From: Aliivibrio sp. EL58
GTDB taxonomy: Bacteria > Pseudomonadota > Gammaproteobacteria > Enterobacterales > Vibrionaceae
Assembly (NCBI RefSeq): GCF_900312675.1
Contig: NZ_OMPC01000001.1
Coordinates: 1,976-65,975 of the forward strand
Direction: 5' to 3'
Length of the DNA stretch: 64,000 bases
The notes below the pieces were generated by a model that was given only the letters and a program-made list of their open reading frames with translations, searched no databases and was not told the DNA's origin. This document shows positions 39,422-48,800 of the stretch, piece after piece. Numbering within the stretch: the stretch's first letter is position 1; the number at the start of each line of letters is the position of its first letter. Made by a program: the position numbers and the translations under genes.

Positions 39422-40462
39422 TTATAGGTAGTAACGCGCACCTAACATCCACTTATTATCTTCTTTATTATTATAGTCGTTACCTAGATCAACTTGGTAA
39501 CCGGTAAAGCCAACGAACTTCTTAGTGAAATTGTATTCTGCTTGAATTGCTGAAGTACTATAAACCGTTTTACTTGCGTCATTATCAACCACTGATTCAT
39601 AGTTCAAGCTTAGGTTTAAACTGTTGTCTAAAGCGTAGGCAACCAAAGCTTCGTATGCAGAACCATCTTCAATAAGAGCGCCAGCACCATCTTTATTCAT
39701 GTTTTCATTCATTGCGTAAACACCAGCAACGTATAAACCAGAGCCGTATGTACCGTAAGTACCACTGATCACGTGAGATTCAGAGGTTTCAGATTTAGCA
39801 CTTGAAGCGTAATTCACATCACCTGTGTTGTATGCGTAATTAGCAGAGAAACCAGCTACATTATAGTTCAATGCAATTTGCGCACGGTTACCATAATCAT
39901 TTTCAACTTTTGTAAGATCCCAATCATTTGAAACCGTATCAGATTTACGTCCCTGCCAACCCGCAGCAACACCAAGTTTACCTGCATCGCCTAGCTCAAA
40001 CATTTTACCGTAGCTCAGCATTTCTTCCGCACGACCAGTACCTAGGTTACCGTGATCTTCGTAGATAAAGTCATTAGCAAAGGCGATTGGCATATCAGCA
40101 ACACCAGCAACACTGTAATAAGGTGCCCATTGCGTACCTGCAACCATACGACCAAAATCGTTATGCGTTACGCCGATGTAACCTAAACGAGTCGTAAATG
40201 CGTTCTCACCACCATCTAGGTAATTAAGCGCCCACTCACCTTTTGCATCAGCTACAAAGCCATTGCCTAGATCATGCGTTGCATTAAAGTTTAAACGTGG
40301 AGAAACTGCAGTTAAACCAGTATCACCTTCATCAGAGCCTTCTAAAGCAACCGATACGTGACCACCGATATCAAAAGTAGTGCCATCTTCGTTGTATAAC
40401 TCAACAGCAACCGCATTTGAAGAAGCAGCGATAATAGCTAAAGCAAGTAGTTTTTTATTCAT
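39422..40462 (-). CDS. General porin (OmpU/OmpC-like)
   Basis: A 346-residue outer-membrane porin. Signal peptide of about 20 residues (MNKKLLALAIIAASSNAVAV), then VELYNEDGTTFDIGGHVSVAL, a typical first porin strand. The last strand is KWMLGARYYL, ending in an aromatic-rich C terminus. The GENAFTTRLGYIGV and FGRMVAGTQWAPYY segments are typical of Vibrio trimeric porins. I chose the ATG at 40460-40462 (GGAA 6-8 bases before) rather than the ATG at 40474. Confidence 0.88.
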   Translation of the reverse strand: MNKKLLALAIIAASSNAVAVELYNEDGTTFDIGGHVSVALEGSDEGDTGLTAVSPRLNFNATHDLGNGFVADAKGEWALNYLDGGENAFTTRLGYIGVTHNDFGRMVAGTQWAPYYSVAGVADMPIAFANDFIYEDHGNLGTGRAEEMLSYGKMFELGDAGKLGVAAGWQGRKSDTVSNDWDLTKVENDYGNRAQIALNYNVAGFSANYAYNTGDVNYASSAKSETSESHVISGTYGTYGSGLYVAGVYAMNENMNKDGAGALIEDGSAYEALVAYALDNSLNLSLNYESVVDNDASKTVYSTSAIQAEYNFTKKFVGFTGYQVDLGNDYNNKEDNKWMLGARYYL

Positions 40463-40775
40463 TTCAATTTCCATTTTAAAATGGCCTTTTATGTTTTAAG
40501 TACATAAAAGTTCCAAGCGACCAACAATTGAAATGAAGATAAACACTTTTAAAACACAAGTAGAGTAAATCGTTAACAAAAGATCCAATAGAAAATAAAA
40601 TTTATATAAAAGCACTTGATATACATACGATATTCTTTTGTTTAACAGATGTATCGAAATGTTTTATTGATGTTTTTTTAGCTAATGAAATGAAAACATA
40701 TTTGACCGAAACATATAGAAACAAGAAGAATCGAGCAATAAAGGAACAAACAACCAATTTAAATACAATTAGGGG
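40463..40775. promoter_or_regulatory. Porin promoter and leader region
   Basis: About 310 very AT-rich base pairs, no ORF. The porin promoter should lie here; I could not single out one box pair. Confidence 0.4.
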
Positions 40776-40804
40776 TTTACAAGAAAAGCCGTACCCCCTA
40801 TTAT
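40776..40804 (+). promoter_or_regulatory. tRNA-Ser promoter
   Basis: TTTACA (40776-40781), a 17-bp spacer and TATTAT (40799-40804), followed by a GC-rich discriminator (ACGCGG) typical of stringently controlled stable-RNA promoters. The start is about 3-5 bases before the mature tRNA. Confidence 0.8.
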
Positions 40805-40814
40805 ACGCGGCATT

Positions 40815-40905
40815 GGAGGGATGGCTGAGTGGTCGAAAGCACCGGTCTTGAAAACCGGCAACCGTTAATAGCGGTTCTAGGGTTCAAATCCCTATCCCTC
40901 CACCA
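40815..40905 (+). tRNA. tRNA-Ser (anticodon UGA)
   Basis: A 91-nt class II tRNA: acceptor GGAGGGA / TCCCTCC, anticodon stem CCGGT / ACCGG with loop CTTGAAA (anticodon TGA), a long variable arm and T-loop GGTTCAAATCC. CCA is encoded (40903-40905). The discriminator base reads A, whereas serine tRNAs of E. coli carry G. Confidence 0.95.
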
Positions 40906-40911
40906 CATTCT

Positions 40912-40943
40912 AAGCCCTAGCAGAAATGCTGGGGCTTTTTTGT
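40912..40943 (+). terminator. tRNA-Ser terminator
   Basis: AAGCCCTAGCA (40912-40922) / TGCTGGGGCTT (40927-40937) hairpin with a GAAA loop and a run of T residues. Confidence 0.9.
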
Positions 40944-41011
40944 ATCTGAAACCTAAACTATCCCACTAATGAACTGAGGCAATGATTTCCACTACCTCAG
41001 TTATGCCGACT

Positions 41012-42277
41012 CTACCCCTTCGATTTACCAATCATTGCAGCATCGTGACCACTTAACGCTTGGTAAGGGCGTAAATCAAACAATGGCATGATGGAATAAA
41101 TATGATCGAAGATATCGGCTTGTACCCCTTCGTAGAATACCCAATCCGTATTATTGGTAAACGCATAGATTTGTAATGGTAAACCTTCCGGGGTTGGTTC
41201 AAGTTGACGCACCATAAACATCATATAAGAGTGAATATCTTTATTGGTGCGTAAGTAAGCGGCTAAATAAGCACGGAAAATACCCACGTTAGTCATTTGT
41301 CGAGTGTTTCCTAAATGAGGAATATCATCTAACTCTTCATTAAACGTATCTATTTCTTTTGATTTCTCAAATAAATACTCACGTAAAATTCGAATGCCCT
41401 TAAGTGACTCAATTTCATCTGCGGTCATAAAGCGGATCGAATTCACATCAATATTAACCGAGCGCTTAATACGTCTACCGCCAGAATCAGACATTCCTTG
41501 CCAATTAATAAAGGCATTTTGAACCAATGCATAAGCTGGGATCATACTCACTGTATTATCAAAGTTTCGAACTTTTACCGTCGTTAATGAAATCTCTTCA
41601 ACTGATCCATTTGCTTTAAACGAATCCATTTCAATCCAGTCATTTAGCGTAATCATTCGGTTCGCTGAAAGCTGAATACCAGCCACAAAACCTAAAATGG
41701 TGTCTTTAAATACCAACATCACAAAACCCGTTGCAACCCCTAGCCCACTCAAAAATATCACTGGTGATTCATTCGCAAGGATAGACATGGATACCACGAT
41801 ACCGATAAAGAAAGTAAATAACTTAATCAGTTGAACGAAGCTCTTAATTGGCATTCGACGGGTAATGCCTTTTTCTGTCGCCATATCATTAAGTGCATCA
41901 AGCAGCGCAAACAGCATAGAGATAAAGACAACTAAAATTGAAATACTTAATATTTTATCGGCTGTCGTCGAAAGTAACGTGTAATGACCAAGCGCAAGAG
42001 GAAAGAGCAAATCTAAAATAGTAATAGGTACTAACAAGGTTAATTTTTCAAATACTTTGTATTTTGTAAACCCTTCTAATAAAGGAATATTGGTCCGCTG
42101 AAGAACATTACTTATCGTTCGAACAATAATATGACGAGTGATTAAATAACCAATAAGAGCGACTCCAATAACAACAAGCACAAAAACACCTGTCAGCTCT
42201 AAACCGTAAGGATCGCTATTGATACCTAACGAGCTTAATTTACCTGCAATATAGTTACGAATATGATGCTCTAACAC
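41012..42277 (-). CDS. MscS-family mechanosensitive channel, YbdG-like
   Basis: A 421-residue inner-membrane protein with about five membrane segments, then the MscS pore helix and cytoplasmic beta domain (FLSGLGVATGFVMLVFKDTILGFVAGIQLSANRMITLNDWIEMD). The length and long C-terminal domain fit YbdG (MscM) of E. coli. It should open under membrane tension. The start is GTG at 42275-42277, preceded by AAGGA. Confidence 0.9.
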   Translation of the reverse strand: MLEHHIRNYIAGKLSSLGINSDPYGLELTGVFVLVVIGVALIGYLITRHIIVRTISNVLQRTNIPLLEGFTKYKVFEKLTLLVPITILDLLFPLALGHYTLLSTTADKILSISILVVFISMLFALLDALNDMATEKGITRRMPIKSFVQLIKLFTFFIGIVVSMSILANESPVIFLSGLGVATGFVMLVFKDTILGFVAGIQLSANRMITLNDWIEMDSFKANGSVEEISLTTVKVRNFDNTVSMIPAYALVQNAFINWQGMSDSGGRRIKRSVNIDVNSIRFMTADEIESLKGIRILREYLFEKSKEIDTFNEELDDIPHLGNTRQMTNVGIFRAYLAAYLRTNKDIHSYMMFMVRQLEPTPEGLPLQIYAFTNNTDWVFYEGVQADIFDHIYSIMPLFDLRPYQALSGHDAAMIGKSKG

Positions 42278-42547
42278 GTAGCCATCCTTAATTTCTTAGG
42301 TTATTTCAAAAATGATAATAATTTTAGGCTTTTAGCTTGTTTCTACAAGTACTATTTTCAGTATAGATACTCTCAAGCCAAAAAATCAGAGATAAAAATA
42401 TTAACGGGCTAGAACGGTAGTTTCCTTGCACAAATAGATTAAAACACGCGCATGATCACAATTTTTGAAAACTTAGATTGCTTTAAGTTAAATCTAATTT
42501 TTAGGACTACAATCTCGAGGTCTCTTACATTTAACTCAGAGGTTAAA

Positions 42548-43111
42548 ATGGAAAATCAAACTCCAAGTCAGGCTTTAATTTCCAAAGGTTGGAAATATTT
42601 TATTATTGTTGGCGTCATTGTCGCGCTTGCAGGGTTAGGAGCAACTAGCCTACCTGTTATGGCTGGTGTGACGATTTCGACGATCATCGGTACCCTATTA
42701 TTAATCACAGGGTTGGTTCAGGTTTACCATACTTTCCGTATTCACTCTTGGAAAGAAAAAATATGGTATGTGTTAAGTGCCTTATTTTATATTGTTGGTG
42801 GTTTATTTATTCTCTTTAACCCACTAGAAGGCCTTATGACAATCACAACAATCATGGTAGTTGTGATGATATTTAATGGTCTAACCCGTATGATTTTTGG
42901 GTTTACCAATAAGAACCTTCCTGGCAGTGGGATGGTTATTTTGAGTGGATTACTCTCTGTCGCTATTGGAGGATACTTCTTCTTCCTACTTGATAACCCT
43001 GAGTTTTCATTATCATTATTAGGTACGTTTGTTGGTGTCTCTCTTATAATGGAAGGCGTAAGCTTTGTGTTTCTCGGCGTAAGAATGAAAAAGTTGGCGC
43101 ACAACAATTAA
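42548..43111 (+). CDS. HdeD-family (DUF308) membrane protein
   Basis: A 187-residue protein with six membrane segments in two similar halves (IIVGVIVALAGLGATSLP and VLSALFYIVGGLFILFNP are equivalent), as in the acid-resistance protein HdeD. I chose the ATG at 42548 with AGAGG before it; the frame is open upstream but without ribosome site. Single gene. Confidence 0.85.
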   Translation: MENQTPSQALISKGWKYFIIVGVIVALAGLGATSLPVMAGVTISTIIGTLLLITGLVQVYHTFRIHSWKEKIWYVLSALFYIVGGLFILFNPLEGLMTITTIMVVVMIFNGLTRMIFGFTNKNLPGSGMVILSGLLSVAIGGYFFFLLDNPEFSLSLLGTFVGVSLIMEGVSFVFLGVRMKKLAHNN

Positions 43112-43125
43112 TCTGATTTATTAGA

Positions 43126-43166
43126 AATAAAAAAGCCTCTTGGGGGATCAAGAGGCTTTTGATTAG
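43126..43166. terminator. Bidirectional terminator (HdeD-like / PTS IIBC)
   Basis: AAAAGCCTCTTG (43131-43142) / CAAGAGGCTTTT (43149-43160) hairpin between convergent genes, with A and T runs. Confidence 0.9.
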
Positions 43167-43213
43167 GAGATTTTTATTCAAAAAAGGTAGTTAATCTCTT
43201 CTGCTTTTTGCTA

Positions 43214-44605
43214 TTAACCCTGAAGAAGTGTTAATGCATTTTTCATCGCTTCTTTTGTTGAACATTCAACTTGACGAATGTTAGCAAAACGATCTGATTC
43301 TTTTACTGGAATATCATGAGCAAGGATAATGAACTTAGCGTTCGCTACGTCTTTTGCTGTCAGTTTGTTCACTAAGCCGTTAGATCCTTGAGTCTCAACT
43401 TTAATCTTGATGCCTGCTGCTGCGCCTGCTTTCTCTAGTGCTTTTGCTGCCATGAACGTGTGTGCTACGCCTGAAGGACAACAAGTAACCGCTAGAACAT
43501 CATACTCACCTTCGCCAGCAACTGGTGCCGCTTGAGCTTGTACTGGTGTTGCTACTGCTGTTTCATCTTCTACAACTACTGGTTTCCAGAAGCCTACAAT
43601 TAGCGCCGTCGTTAATGAACCTAATGCAATACCTACAACATACATTGGGATGTTGCTAGATACAGGTGCTGTAATTAAACCGCCCCAAGGTGCATGAAGT
43701 AATACATCAGTCATGAAACCAAACACACAACCAACCATGCCGCCAATTACGATAGATGGAAGAACACGCATTGGGTCATTTGCTGCAAATGGGATAGCCC
43801 CTTCAGAGATACCAATTGAACCCATGATTGCTGCTGCTTTACCTGCTTCTTGCTCTTCTTTAGAGAATTTCTTCTTAAACATGAATGTTGCAAGAGCCAT
43901 ACCTAGTGGTGGAGTACAAATCGCGATACCAACGCCACCCATTAGCCATGGTTGTGTATTTACTTGTGTTTGAGCAAATAGTGTTGCTACTTTGTTGATT
44001 GGGCCACCCATATCAAACGCCGTCATACCACCAAGAATCGCACCTAGAACCGCTTTAGAAGAACCCGCCATTGACGCTAGGAATTCATTCATCGCAATCA
44101 TGAAAGAAGAGATAGCTGCACCTAAGCCCCACATTACGATACCCGCAGAAACTAGTGTACCAACAAGAGGATAGATAAAGTAAACGCCTAGTGCGCTTAA
44201 ATGTGCAGGGATAGGCAATCTCTTAAGCTGAAGAACCACACCGCCAGCAATGAAACCAGCAACGATACAACCAAGGAAGCCACCACCTAGATCAGCCATA
44301 ATCCCTGATGCAATAAAAGCAGGCGCTAATGCTGGTTTATCCGCAATAGAGTAACCAATAAAGCCACCAAGAATGATTGGGAAAAGTACAAGACCTTTAA
44401 TCGCGATAGTTGAAATATCCGCTAGAATACCCGTATCAGGAACTGCACCTTTACCCGTAGCCATTACTGCTAGAGCTAAAAGTACCCCACCTGCAACCAC
44501 GAACGGAAGCATGTGAGATGTACCAAAAAGCAAGTGTCCTTTTAATTTGGATAGTGTTTGTTTCCAATCACCAGATGGTTGAGTTGTTGCAGTCATCGTT
44601 GACAT
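43214..44605 (-). CDS. PTS fructose-type EIIC-EIIB
   Basis: A 463-residue sugar permease with EIIC first (residues about 15-350; GTSHMLPFVVAGGVLLALAV, GGMTAFDMGGPINKVATLFA) and EIIB last (about 375-460) with the phospho-cysteine in AVTCCPSGVAHTF, so the order is C-B. Fructose/mannose-type enzyme II. The EIIC core is nearly identical to the IIABC at 51392 over a stretch near GGPINKVATLFAQTQVNTQP, so the two are recent paralogues. I chose the ATG at 44603-44605 with AGGA eight bases upstream. It follows the IIA gene with the 162-bp repeat between. Confidence 0.93.
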   Translation of the reverse strand: MSTMTATTQPSGDWKQTLSKLKGHLLFGTSHMLPFVVAGGVLLALAVMATGKGAVPDTGILADISTIAIKGLVLFPIILGGFIGYSIADKPALAPAFIASGIMADLGGGFLGCIVAGFIAGGVVLQLKRLPIPAHLSALGVYFIYPLVGTLVSAGIVMWGLGAAISSFMIAMNEFLASMAGSSKAVLGAILGGMTAFDMGGPINKVATLFAQTQVNTQPWLMGGVGIAICTPPLGMALATFMFKKKFSKEEQEAGKAAAIMGSIGISEGAIPFAANDPMRVLPSIVIGGMVGCVFGFMTDVLLHAPWGGLITAPVSSNIPMYVVGIALGSLTTALIVGFWKPVVVEDETAVATPVQAQAAPVAGEGEYDVLAVTCCPSGVAHTFMAAKALEKAGAAAGIKIKVETQGSNGLVNKLTAKDVANAKFIILAHDIPVKESDRFANIRQVECSTKEAMKNALTLLQG

Positions 44606-44639
44606 AAAAGTAATCCTAAAGTGAGTAAAACTAAAAGTT

Positions 44640-44801
44640 ATGCCAATCACAGTAAGTAAGTGTTCAGAAATAGCGAAGGAAAAAGGCTTGAAAACAAGGC
44701 AGAATTTTTCGATAAGTAGTTATTCTACAATCAAAAATTCTAACGCAGTTATCAAGTCTTTTAACAAGCTAGGATGACCAGTTATTTACTACGATTGGTA
44801 T
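44640..44801. repeat. 162-bp MITE-like repeat, copy 2
   Basis: Same length and ends (ATGCCAATC ... GATTGGTAT) as copy 1. It sits inside an operon, between the IIA and IIBC genes, and its last base is the first base of the IIA stop codon (minus strand). Its imperfect end repeats should form a hairpin in the operon mRNA. Confidence 0.85.
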
Positions 44802-45232
44802 TAATTAATCAGTAAATCTAAAATGTCTTGCTCGGTCGTCGCTTTTTGCATATCTGCAATTAGATCATCACCGAATTTTTCAAATAACGCTTGTAGTGCA
44901 TAAATGTGGTGATCGCCGCTTTCTGGTGAGGCAATCATAAAAAATACGGTTGGTTGGTCATCATCAGCACCGTATTCAATCGCCGTTTTTGATACGCCAA
45001 TCGCAATAGCTGGTTCAATAACCGCGGCATTTTTTGTATGAGGGTAAGCAATACCCATATCAGAAGTCACACACTGCGCTTCACGCTCATAAATACCCGC
45101 TAAAAAGTTTTCTTTATTATCGATACGGTTATTTTTTAATAACATTTCAGCTAACTCAGCAAATACGCCATCTTTCGTTGTCGCTTCTAAGTTCAATTTA
45201 ATTAAATTAGTATTTACTAGTGTGGTGATCAT
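44801..45232 (-). CDS. PTS fructose-type EIIA
   Basis: A 143-residue PTS_EIIA_2 protein. The phospho-histidine is in MGIAYPHTKNAAV at about residue 66. It takes phosphate from HPr and passes it to an EIIB, most simply that of the IIBC encoded just downstream. The same-strand pair has a 40-bp operator block about 100 bp upstream. Confidence 0.93.
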   Translation of the reverse strand: MITTLVNTNLIKLNLEATTKDGVFAELAEMLLKNNRIDNKENFLAGIYEREAQCVTSDMGIAYPHTKNAAVIEPAIAIGVSKTAIEYGADDDQPTVFFMIASPESGDHHIYALQALFEKFGDDLIADMQKATTEQDILDLLIN

Positions 45233-45332
45233 AATGTTTCCCTTAATAAGAATTTTTACTTAATTCAAACTGCATTAAGTTGATGAGGGAATAATATGAA
45301 TTAAAGTGATATTTAGTAAGTTGACATTTAAA

Positions 45333-45372
45333 GCATTTACTGGACTTTTGTACCCGTAAAATCAAAGTGTGA
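45333..45372 (-). promoter_or_regulatory. Conserved 40-bp operator block, copy 1 (IIA-IIBC promoter)
   Basis: On the minus strand: TCACACTT, 12 bases, then TACAAAAGTCC and AGTAAATGC. The same block with identical internal spacing occurs at 46686 and 51278. It lies about 100 bp upstream of the IIA start, in a position where an activator could touch RNA polymerase. Confidence 0.75.
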
Positions 45373-45385
45373 TGACAGTAACAAT

Positions 45386-45422
45386 TATGTGTTCAAAAAA
45401 GACAGAAAGGATAGAACACATA
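45386..45422. repeat. Inverted repeat upstream of operator copy 1
   Basis: TATGTGTTC (45386-45394) and GAACACATA (45414-45422), perfect 9-base arms separated by 19 bases. There is no U run, so it is not a terminator; it may be a protein-binding site. The rest of 45423-45649 holds nothing I recognise. Confidence 0.5.
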
Positions 45423-45649
45423 GGAAAAAACAACAAAGCCAATAATAACAACAACTTAAAATCAAAACCAATAAAAGACTGACTTTAAGAGTGATAGATC
45501 ACAAAAATATGGCGGAGAAATTTTTAACAATAAGAGGGGGAAACCACGTTAAATATGTGTCATTCAACATGGCTATTTAGAAGAAATACTGAATATGATC
45601 TTTACGATAGGGCTTTAATTTGGCTTTATTATTTAGGCATTAATAAAAA

Positions 45650-46513
45650 CTATATTTTAACCATGGTTCGATAGTCTGACGGGGTATAACTGGTCTTCTT
45701 TTTAAATACTCGATAAAAATAATTCACGTCTTGAAAACCACAACGCGTAGCGACTTCAGTTAAACGGAAGGTATATTTCTTCAACATGAATTTTGCACGT
45801 TCAATGCGCACCCAAGTAATATAATCTGCTAGCGTCATATGCCCTTGCTGCCTAAACATACGAGACAAATGGTTTGGCGAAATATTAAAACGACTAGCGA
45901 TATTATTTCTATCAATACTACGATGGAAGTTTTCTTGGATATAAATGCATATCCCTTGATAAAGATCTTCACTGCGCTTTTTAGGAGAGATGACATCATT
46001 TGGCTCACCTAACATTGTTTTGCTATAACTCAACAATGCCAAAAGTAGATACTCATCAATCTGGTTTTTATTAGGTTCACGAGCGAGAGCATTTAGCGCT
46101 TCTAAAATATTATCAATCGCATGGCCAGTTCGAGTTTGAATACTGTACTTTTGCACATCATAGAAACCCTCTTCGCCCTTACGCTTACTCACTAAACTGA
46201 ACCCCACTTGTCTGCGACCAAAAAGTAAGCTCAGTACGGAACAATCCTCACTCCAATTAGGTTTATTCCAGCAGTTTGGTGGGATGTAGAGTGCGTCTCC
46301 CGCCATGATTTTAACTTCAGTAATCCCAATGTCTGGATCTTCGATCTGATTTAGGTACTCACCGCTAATCACTAGCTCTAAACGGGGAAAGTTAACTTGG
46401 TAACAACATGAGGGAGGCGTCACTTTATCGCCTGCAAACCAGATCTGATTAAAGCTTTCTCTTTCTGATAATAGCGCCTCTAAAACAGTATTAAATACTA
46501 AACCCATGTTCAT
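45650..46513 (-). CDS. AraC-family regulator of the PTS/manA locus
   Basis: A 287-residue protein. The N-terminal half is a cupin-like sugar-sensing domain (about 20-120; AGDALYIPPNCWNKPNW). The C-terminal AraC domain has two helix-turn-helix motifs (SIDRNNIASRFNISPNHLSR and LTEVATRCGFQDVNYFYRVF). It is divergent from the IIABC-manA operon and near the IIA-IIBC operon. It is the only regulator in the locus and therefore the best candidate to bind the 40-bp block. The gene content resembles V. cholerae VC1820-VC1827 as I recall it. The start could be GTG at 46516 or ATG at 46507. Confidence 0.9.
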   Translation of the reverse strand: MNMGLVFNTVLEALLSERESFNQIWFAGDKVTPPSCCYQVNFPRLELVISGEYLNQIEDPDIGITEVKIMAGDALYIPPNCWNKPNWSEDCSVLSLLFGRRQVGFSLVSKRKGEEGFYDVQKYSIQTRTGHAIDNILEALNALAREPNKNQIDEYLLLALLSYSKTMLGEPNDVISPKKRSEDLYQGICIYIQENFHRSIDRNNIASRFNISPNHLSRMFRQQGHMTLADYITWVRIERAKFMLKKYTFRLTEVATRCGFQDVNYFYRVFKKKTSYTPSDYRTMVKI

Positions 46514-46685
46514 CACTTACTAAAATTAACCACACTTTTATCCACCAACCCCATCAAAATCAGGATGTTATTGATAAATAACCCATCAATAATTACATAA
46601 AAACAACAATCTAAGTCATTATTTATTAAGTACTTTTTTGACTTGTGCATTATAGCTTTTTGGGTTTATAAAAATCAGAGCTGAA
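46514..46685. promoter_or_regulatory. Divergent regulatory region, AraC / IIABC
   Basis: The divergent spacer also holds the 46686-46725 operator block. Otherwise AT-rich with no ORF. Confidence 0.5.
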
Positions 46686-46725
46686 TCACACTTGGCTTTA
46701 GAGGATACAAAAATCCAGTAAATGC
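46686..46725 (+). promoter_or_regulatory. Conserved 40-bp operator block, copy 2 (IIABC-manA promoter)
   Basis: TCACACTT, 12 bases, TACAAAAATCC, AGTAAATGC. It lies 80 bp before the IIABC start and between it and the divergent araC-type gene. Confidence 0.75.
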
Positions 46726-46805
46726 ATTTCTCGCACACTTACCAATCTATCTCATCAGAATCACACTATTCCCACACAAGACATCCACCCAAATGGGAAT
46801 AACTT

Positions 46806-48707
46806 ATGATTACTGACTTAATCAACGAACAGCTAATTTGCTTAGATCTTGCAGCAAAAACCAAAGACGACGTTTTTTCTGAAATGGCAGAACATCTTCT
46901 GCAACAAGGTCGAATCAATGACAAACAGGTATTTCTTAATGATATCTACGCAAGAGAAGAATTAGGAAATACAGGCTTTGAAGAAGGCGTCGCACTGCCA
47001 CATGCGAAAAGCTCGGCGGTTATCTCCCCTGCAGTCATGATTGGTATCAGCAAGCAAGGTATCGAATATGGCGCTGAAGACGGGCTACCATCTAAATTAT
47101 TCTTTATGATCGCCTCCCCTGAAAACGGTGCAGATCATCACATTGAAGTACTGGCTGAACTGTCTTGTAAATTAATTGAAGATGGATTTATTGAAAAATT
47201 CTTAGCGTCAACCTCACCAAAAATGGCGTTAGCACTGTTACTTGAAAAAACAGAAAACACCAACACAGTTGAAGCAACCAATGGCTTTTTGATTGGCGTC
47301 ACGGGCTGTCCAGCAGGAATTGCCCACACTTACTTAGCCTCTGAAGCACTAGAAAAAGGCGCGGCAGAATTAGGCTATACCATCAAGGTTGAAACTAACG
47401 GATCTATTGGGGTTAAAAACAGCCCTACCGCAGAAGAAATTGAAAAAGCAGAAGCAATTATCGTCGCGTGTGACAAACAAGTAGATCTGACTCGCTTCGC
47501 AGGTAAAAAGCTGATCCAAACCAACGTTAAAGCCCCAATAAAAGATGCAAAAGGCTTAATTACTCAATCTCTTACACAACCTCCTTTTGTTGCTGATACA
47601 ACTAAATCAAGCTCAGATAACAAAGGCAGTTCGTCTCAAACCCGCTCAGATATTTATCGCTACCTAATGAATGGCGTATCACACATGATCCCATTTGTTG
47701 TGACTGGCGGTTTATTAATCGCACTGGCGCTTGCTCTGGGTGGTCAACCGACAGAAAGCGGTATGGCTATTCCTCCGGGTAGTTTATGGAACAAAGTATT
47801 AGATGTTGGTGTTGTTGCCTTCACATTAATGATCCCAATTCTTGCGGGTTACATTGCGTATGCAATTGCTGATCGCCCTGCACTTGCACCGGGCCTAATT
47901 GGTGGTTGGATTGCAAATAACGGTTCTTTCTATGGTGCTGAAGCCGGTACTGGTTTTATTGGCGCTATCATTGCGGGTTTGCTTGTTGGTTACTTTGTTA
48001 AGTTTATTGCCAACATCAACTACCACAAGTTCATTCAGCCTCTTGTGCCTATCGTAATTGCACCTATTACGGGCTCATTATTCATCGCGTCATTATTCAT
48101 TTTTGTTATTGGTGCACCGATTGCTGATTTGATGGATTCACTAAACGTACTACTAACCAACATGAGCACTGGTAACGTTGTTCTACTTGGTATCGTTCTT
48201 GGTGGCATGGCAGGCTTTGATATGGGTGGTCCATTCAATAAAGTCGCCTTCCTATTCTCTGTCGGCATGATTGCGAGTGGTCAAACTCAATTCATGGGCG
48301 CGATGGCGTGTGCAATTCCTGTCGCTCCACTAGGTATGTCACTAGCAACGGTTATTGGTCGCAAGTTCAATATCTTTGAAGAGTCTGAAATTGAAGCAGG
48401 TAAAGCCTCTGGTGCCATGGGTCTGGTGGGAATCTCTGAAGGTGCCATTCCATTTGCAGCGCAAGATCCTATCTCAGTTATCCCTGCCAACATCCTTGGT
48501 TCTATGGTTGCCGCAGTAATGGCGTTCTCATTTGGCATAACAAACAGTGTTGCTCACGGTGGTCCTGTTGTTGCCCTACTTGGTGCAATGAATAAACCGG
48601 TATTAGCACTGGCTTGCATGGCAGCGGGCGCAACCGTAACCGCATTGGTTTGTGTTTCTATTAAAAAAGCTCGCCAAGCGAAATCATTTTCTGTAGCGGC
48701 AGCTTAA
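46806..48707 (+). CDS. PTS fructose/mannose-type EIIA-EIIB-EIIC
   Basis: A 633-residue enzyme II in the order A-B-C. EIIA: residues 1-150 with phospho-His in GVALPHAKSSAV (about 68). EIIB: about 160-255 with phospho-Cys in GVTGCPAGIAHTY. EIIC: about 280-620 with GVSHMIPFVVTGGLLIALAL and AGFDMGGPFNKVAFLF. It imports and phosphorylates a hexose. The manA gene directly downstream, whose product converts mannose 6-phosphate to fructose 6-phosphate, makes mannose the best guess. GGGA precedes the ATG. Confidence 0.93.
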   Translation: MITDLINEQLICLDLAAKTKDDVFSEMAEHLLQQGRINDKQVFLNDIYAREELGNTGFEEGVALPHAKSSAVISPAVMIGISKQGIEYGAEDGLPSKLFFMIASPENGADHHIEVLAELSCKLIEDGFIEKFLASTSPKMALALLLEKTENTNTVEATNGFLIGVTGCPAGIAHTYLASEALEKGAAELGYTIKVETNGSIGVKNSPTAEEIEKAEAIIVACDKQVDLTRFAGKKLIQTNVKAPIKDAKGLITQSLTQPPFVADTTKSSSDNKGSSSQTRSDIYRYLMNGVSHMIPFVVTGGLLIALALALGGQPTESGMAIPPGSLWNKVLDVGVVAFTLMIPILAGYIAYAIADRPALAPGLIGGWIANNGSFYGAEAGTGFIGAIIAGLLVGYFVKFIANINYHKFIQPLVPIVIAPITGSLFIASLFIFVIGAPIADLMDSLNVLLTNMSTGNVVLLGIVLGGMAGFDMGGPFNKVAFLFSVGMIASGQTQFMGAMACAIPVAPLGMSLATVIGRKFNIFEESEIEAGKASGAMGLVGISEGAIPFAAQDPISVIPANILGSMVAAVMAFSFGITNSVAHGGPVVALLGAMNKPVLALACMAAGATVTALVCVSIKKARQAKSFSVAAA

Positions 48708-48715
48708 CCTTCTCT

Positions 48716-48772
48716 TTCTCCAGTGTTTTCTCTCTTGATTCAGTAAAACAAGATTTGAAACGCACTGGAGAA
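48716..48772 (+). promoter_or_regulatory. Intercistronic hairpin between IIABC and manA
   Basis: TTCTCCAGTG (48716-48725) pairs perfectly with CACTGGAGAA (48763-48772), loop about 37 bases. There is no T run, so it is not an intrinsic terminator. It may stabilise one part of the mRNA. Confidence 0.55.
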
Positions 48773-48800
48773 GCTTTCCATTGATGACATCGAGTGCATT

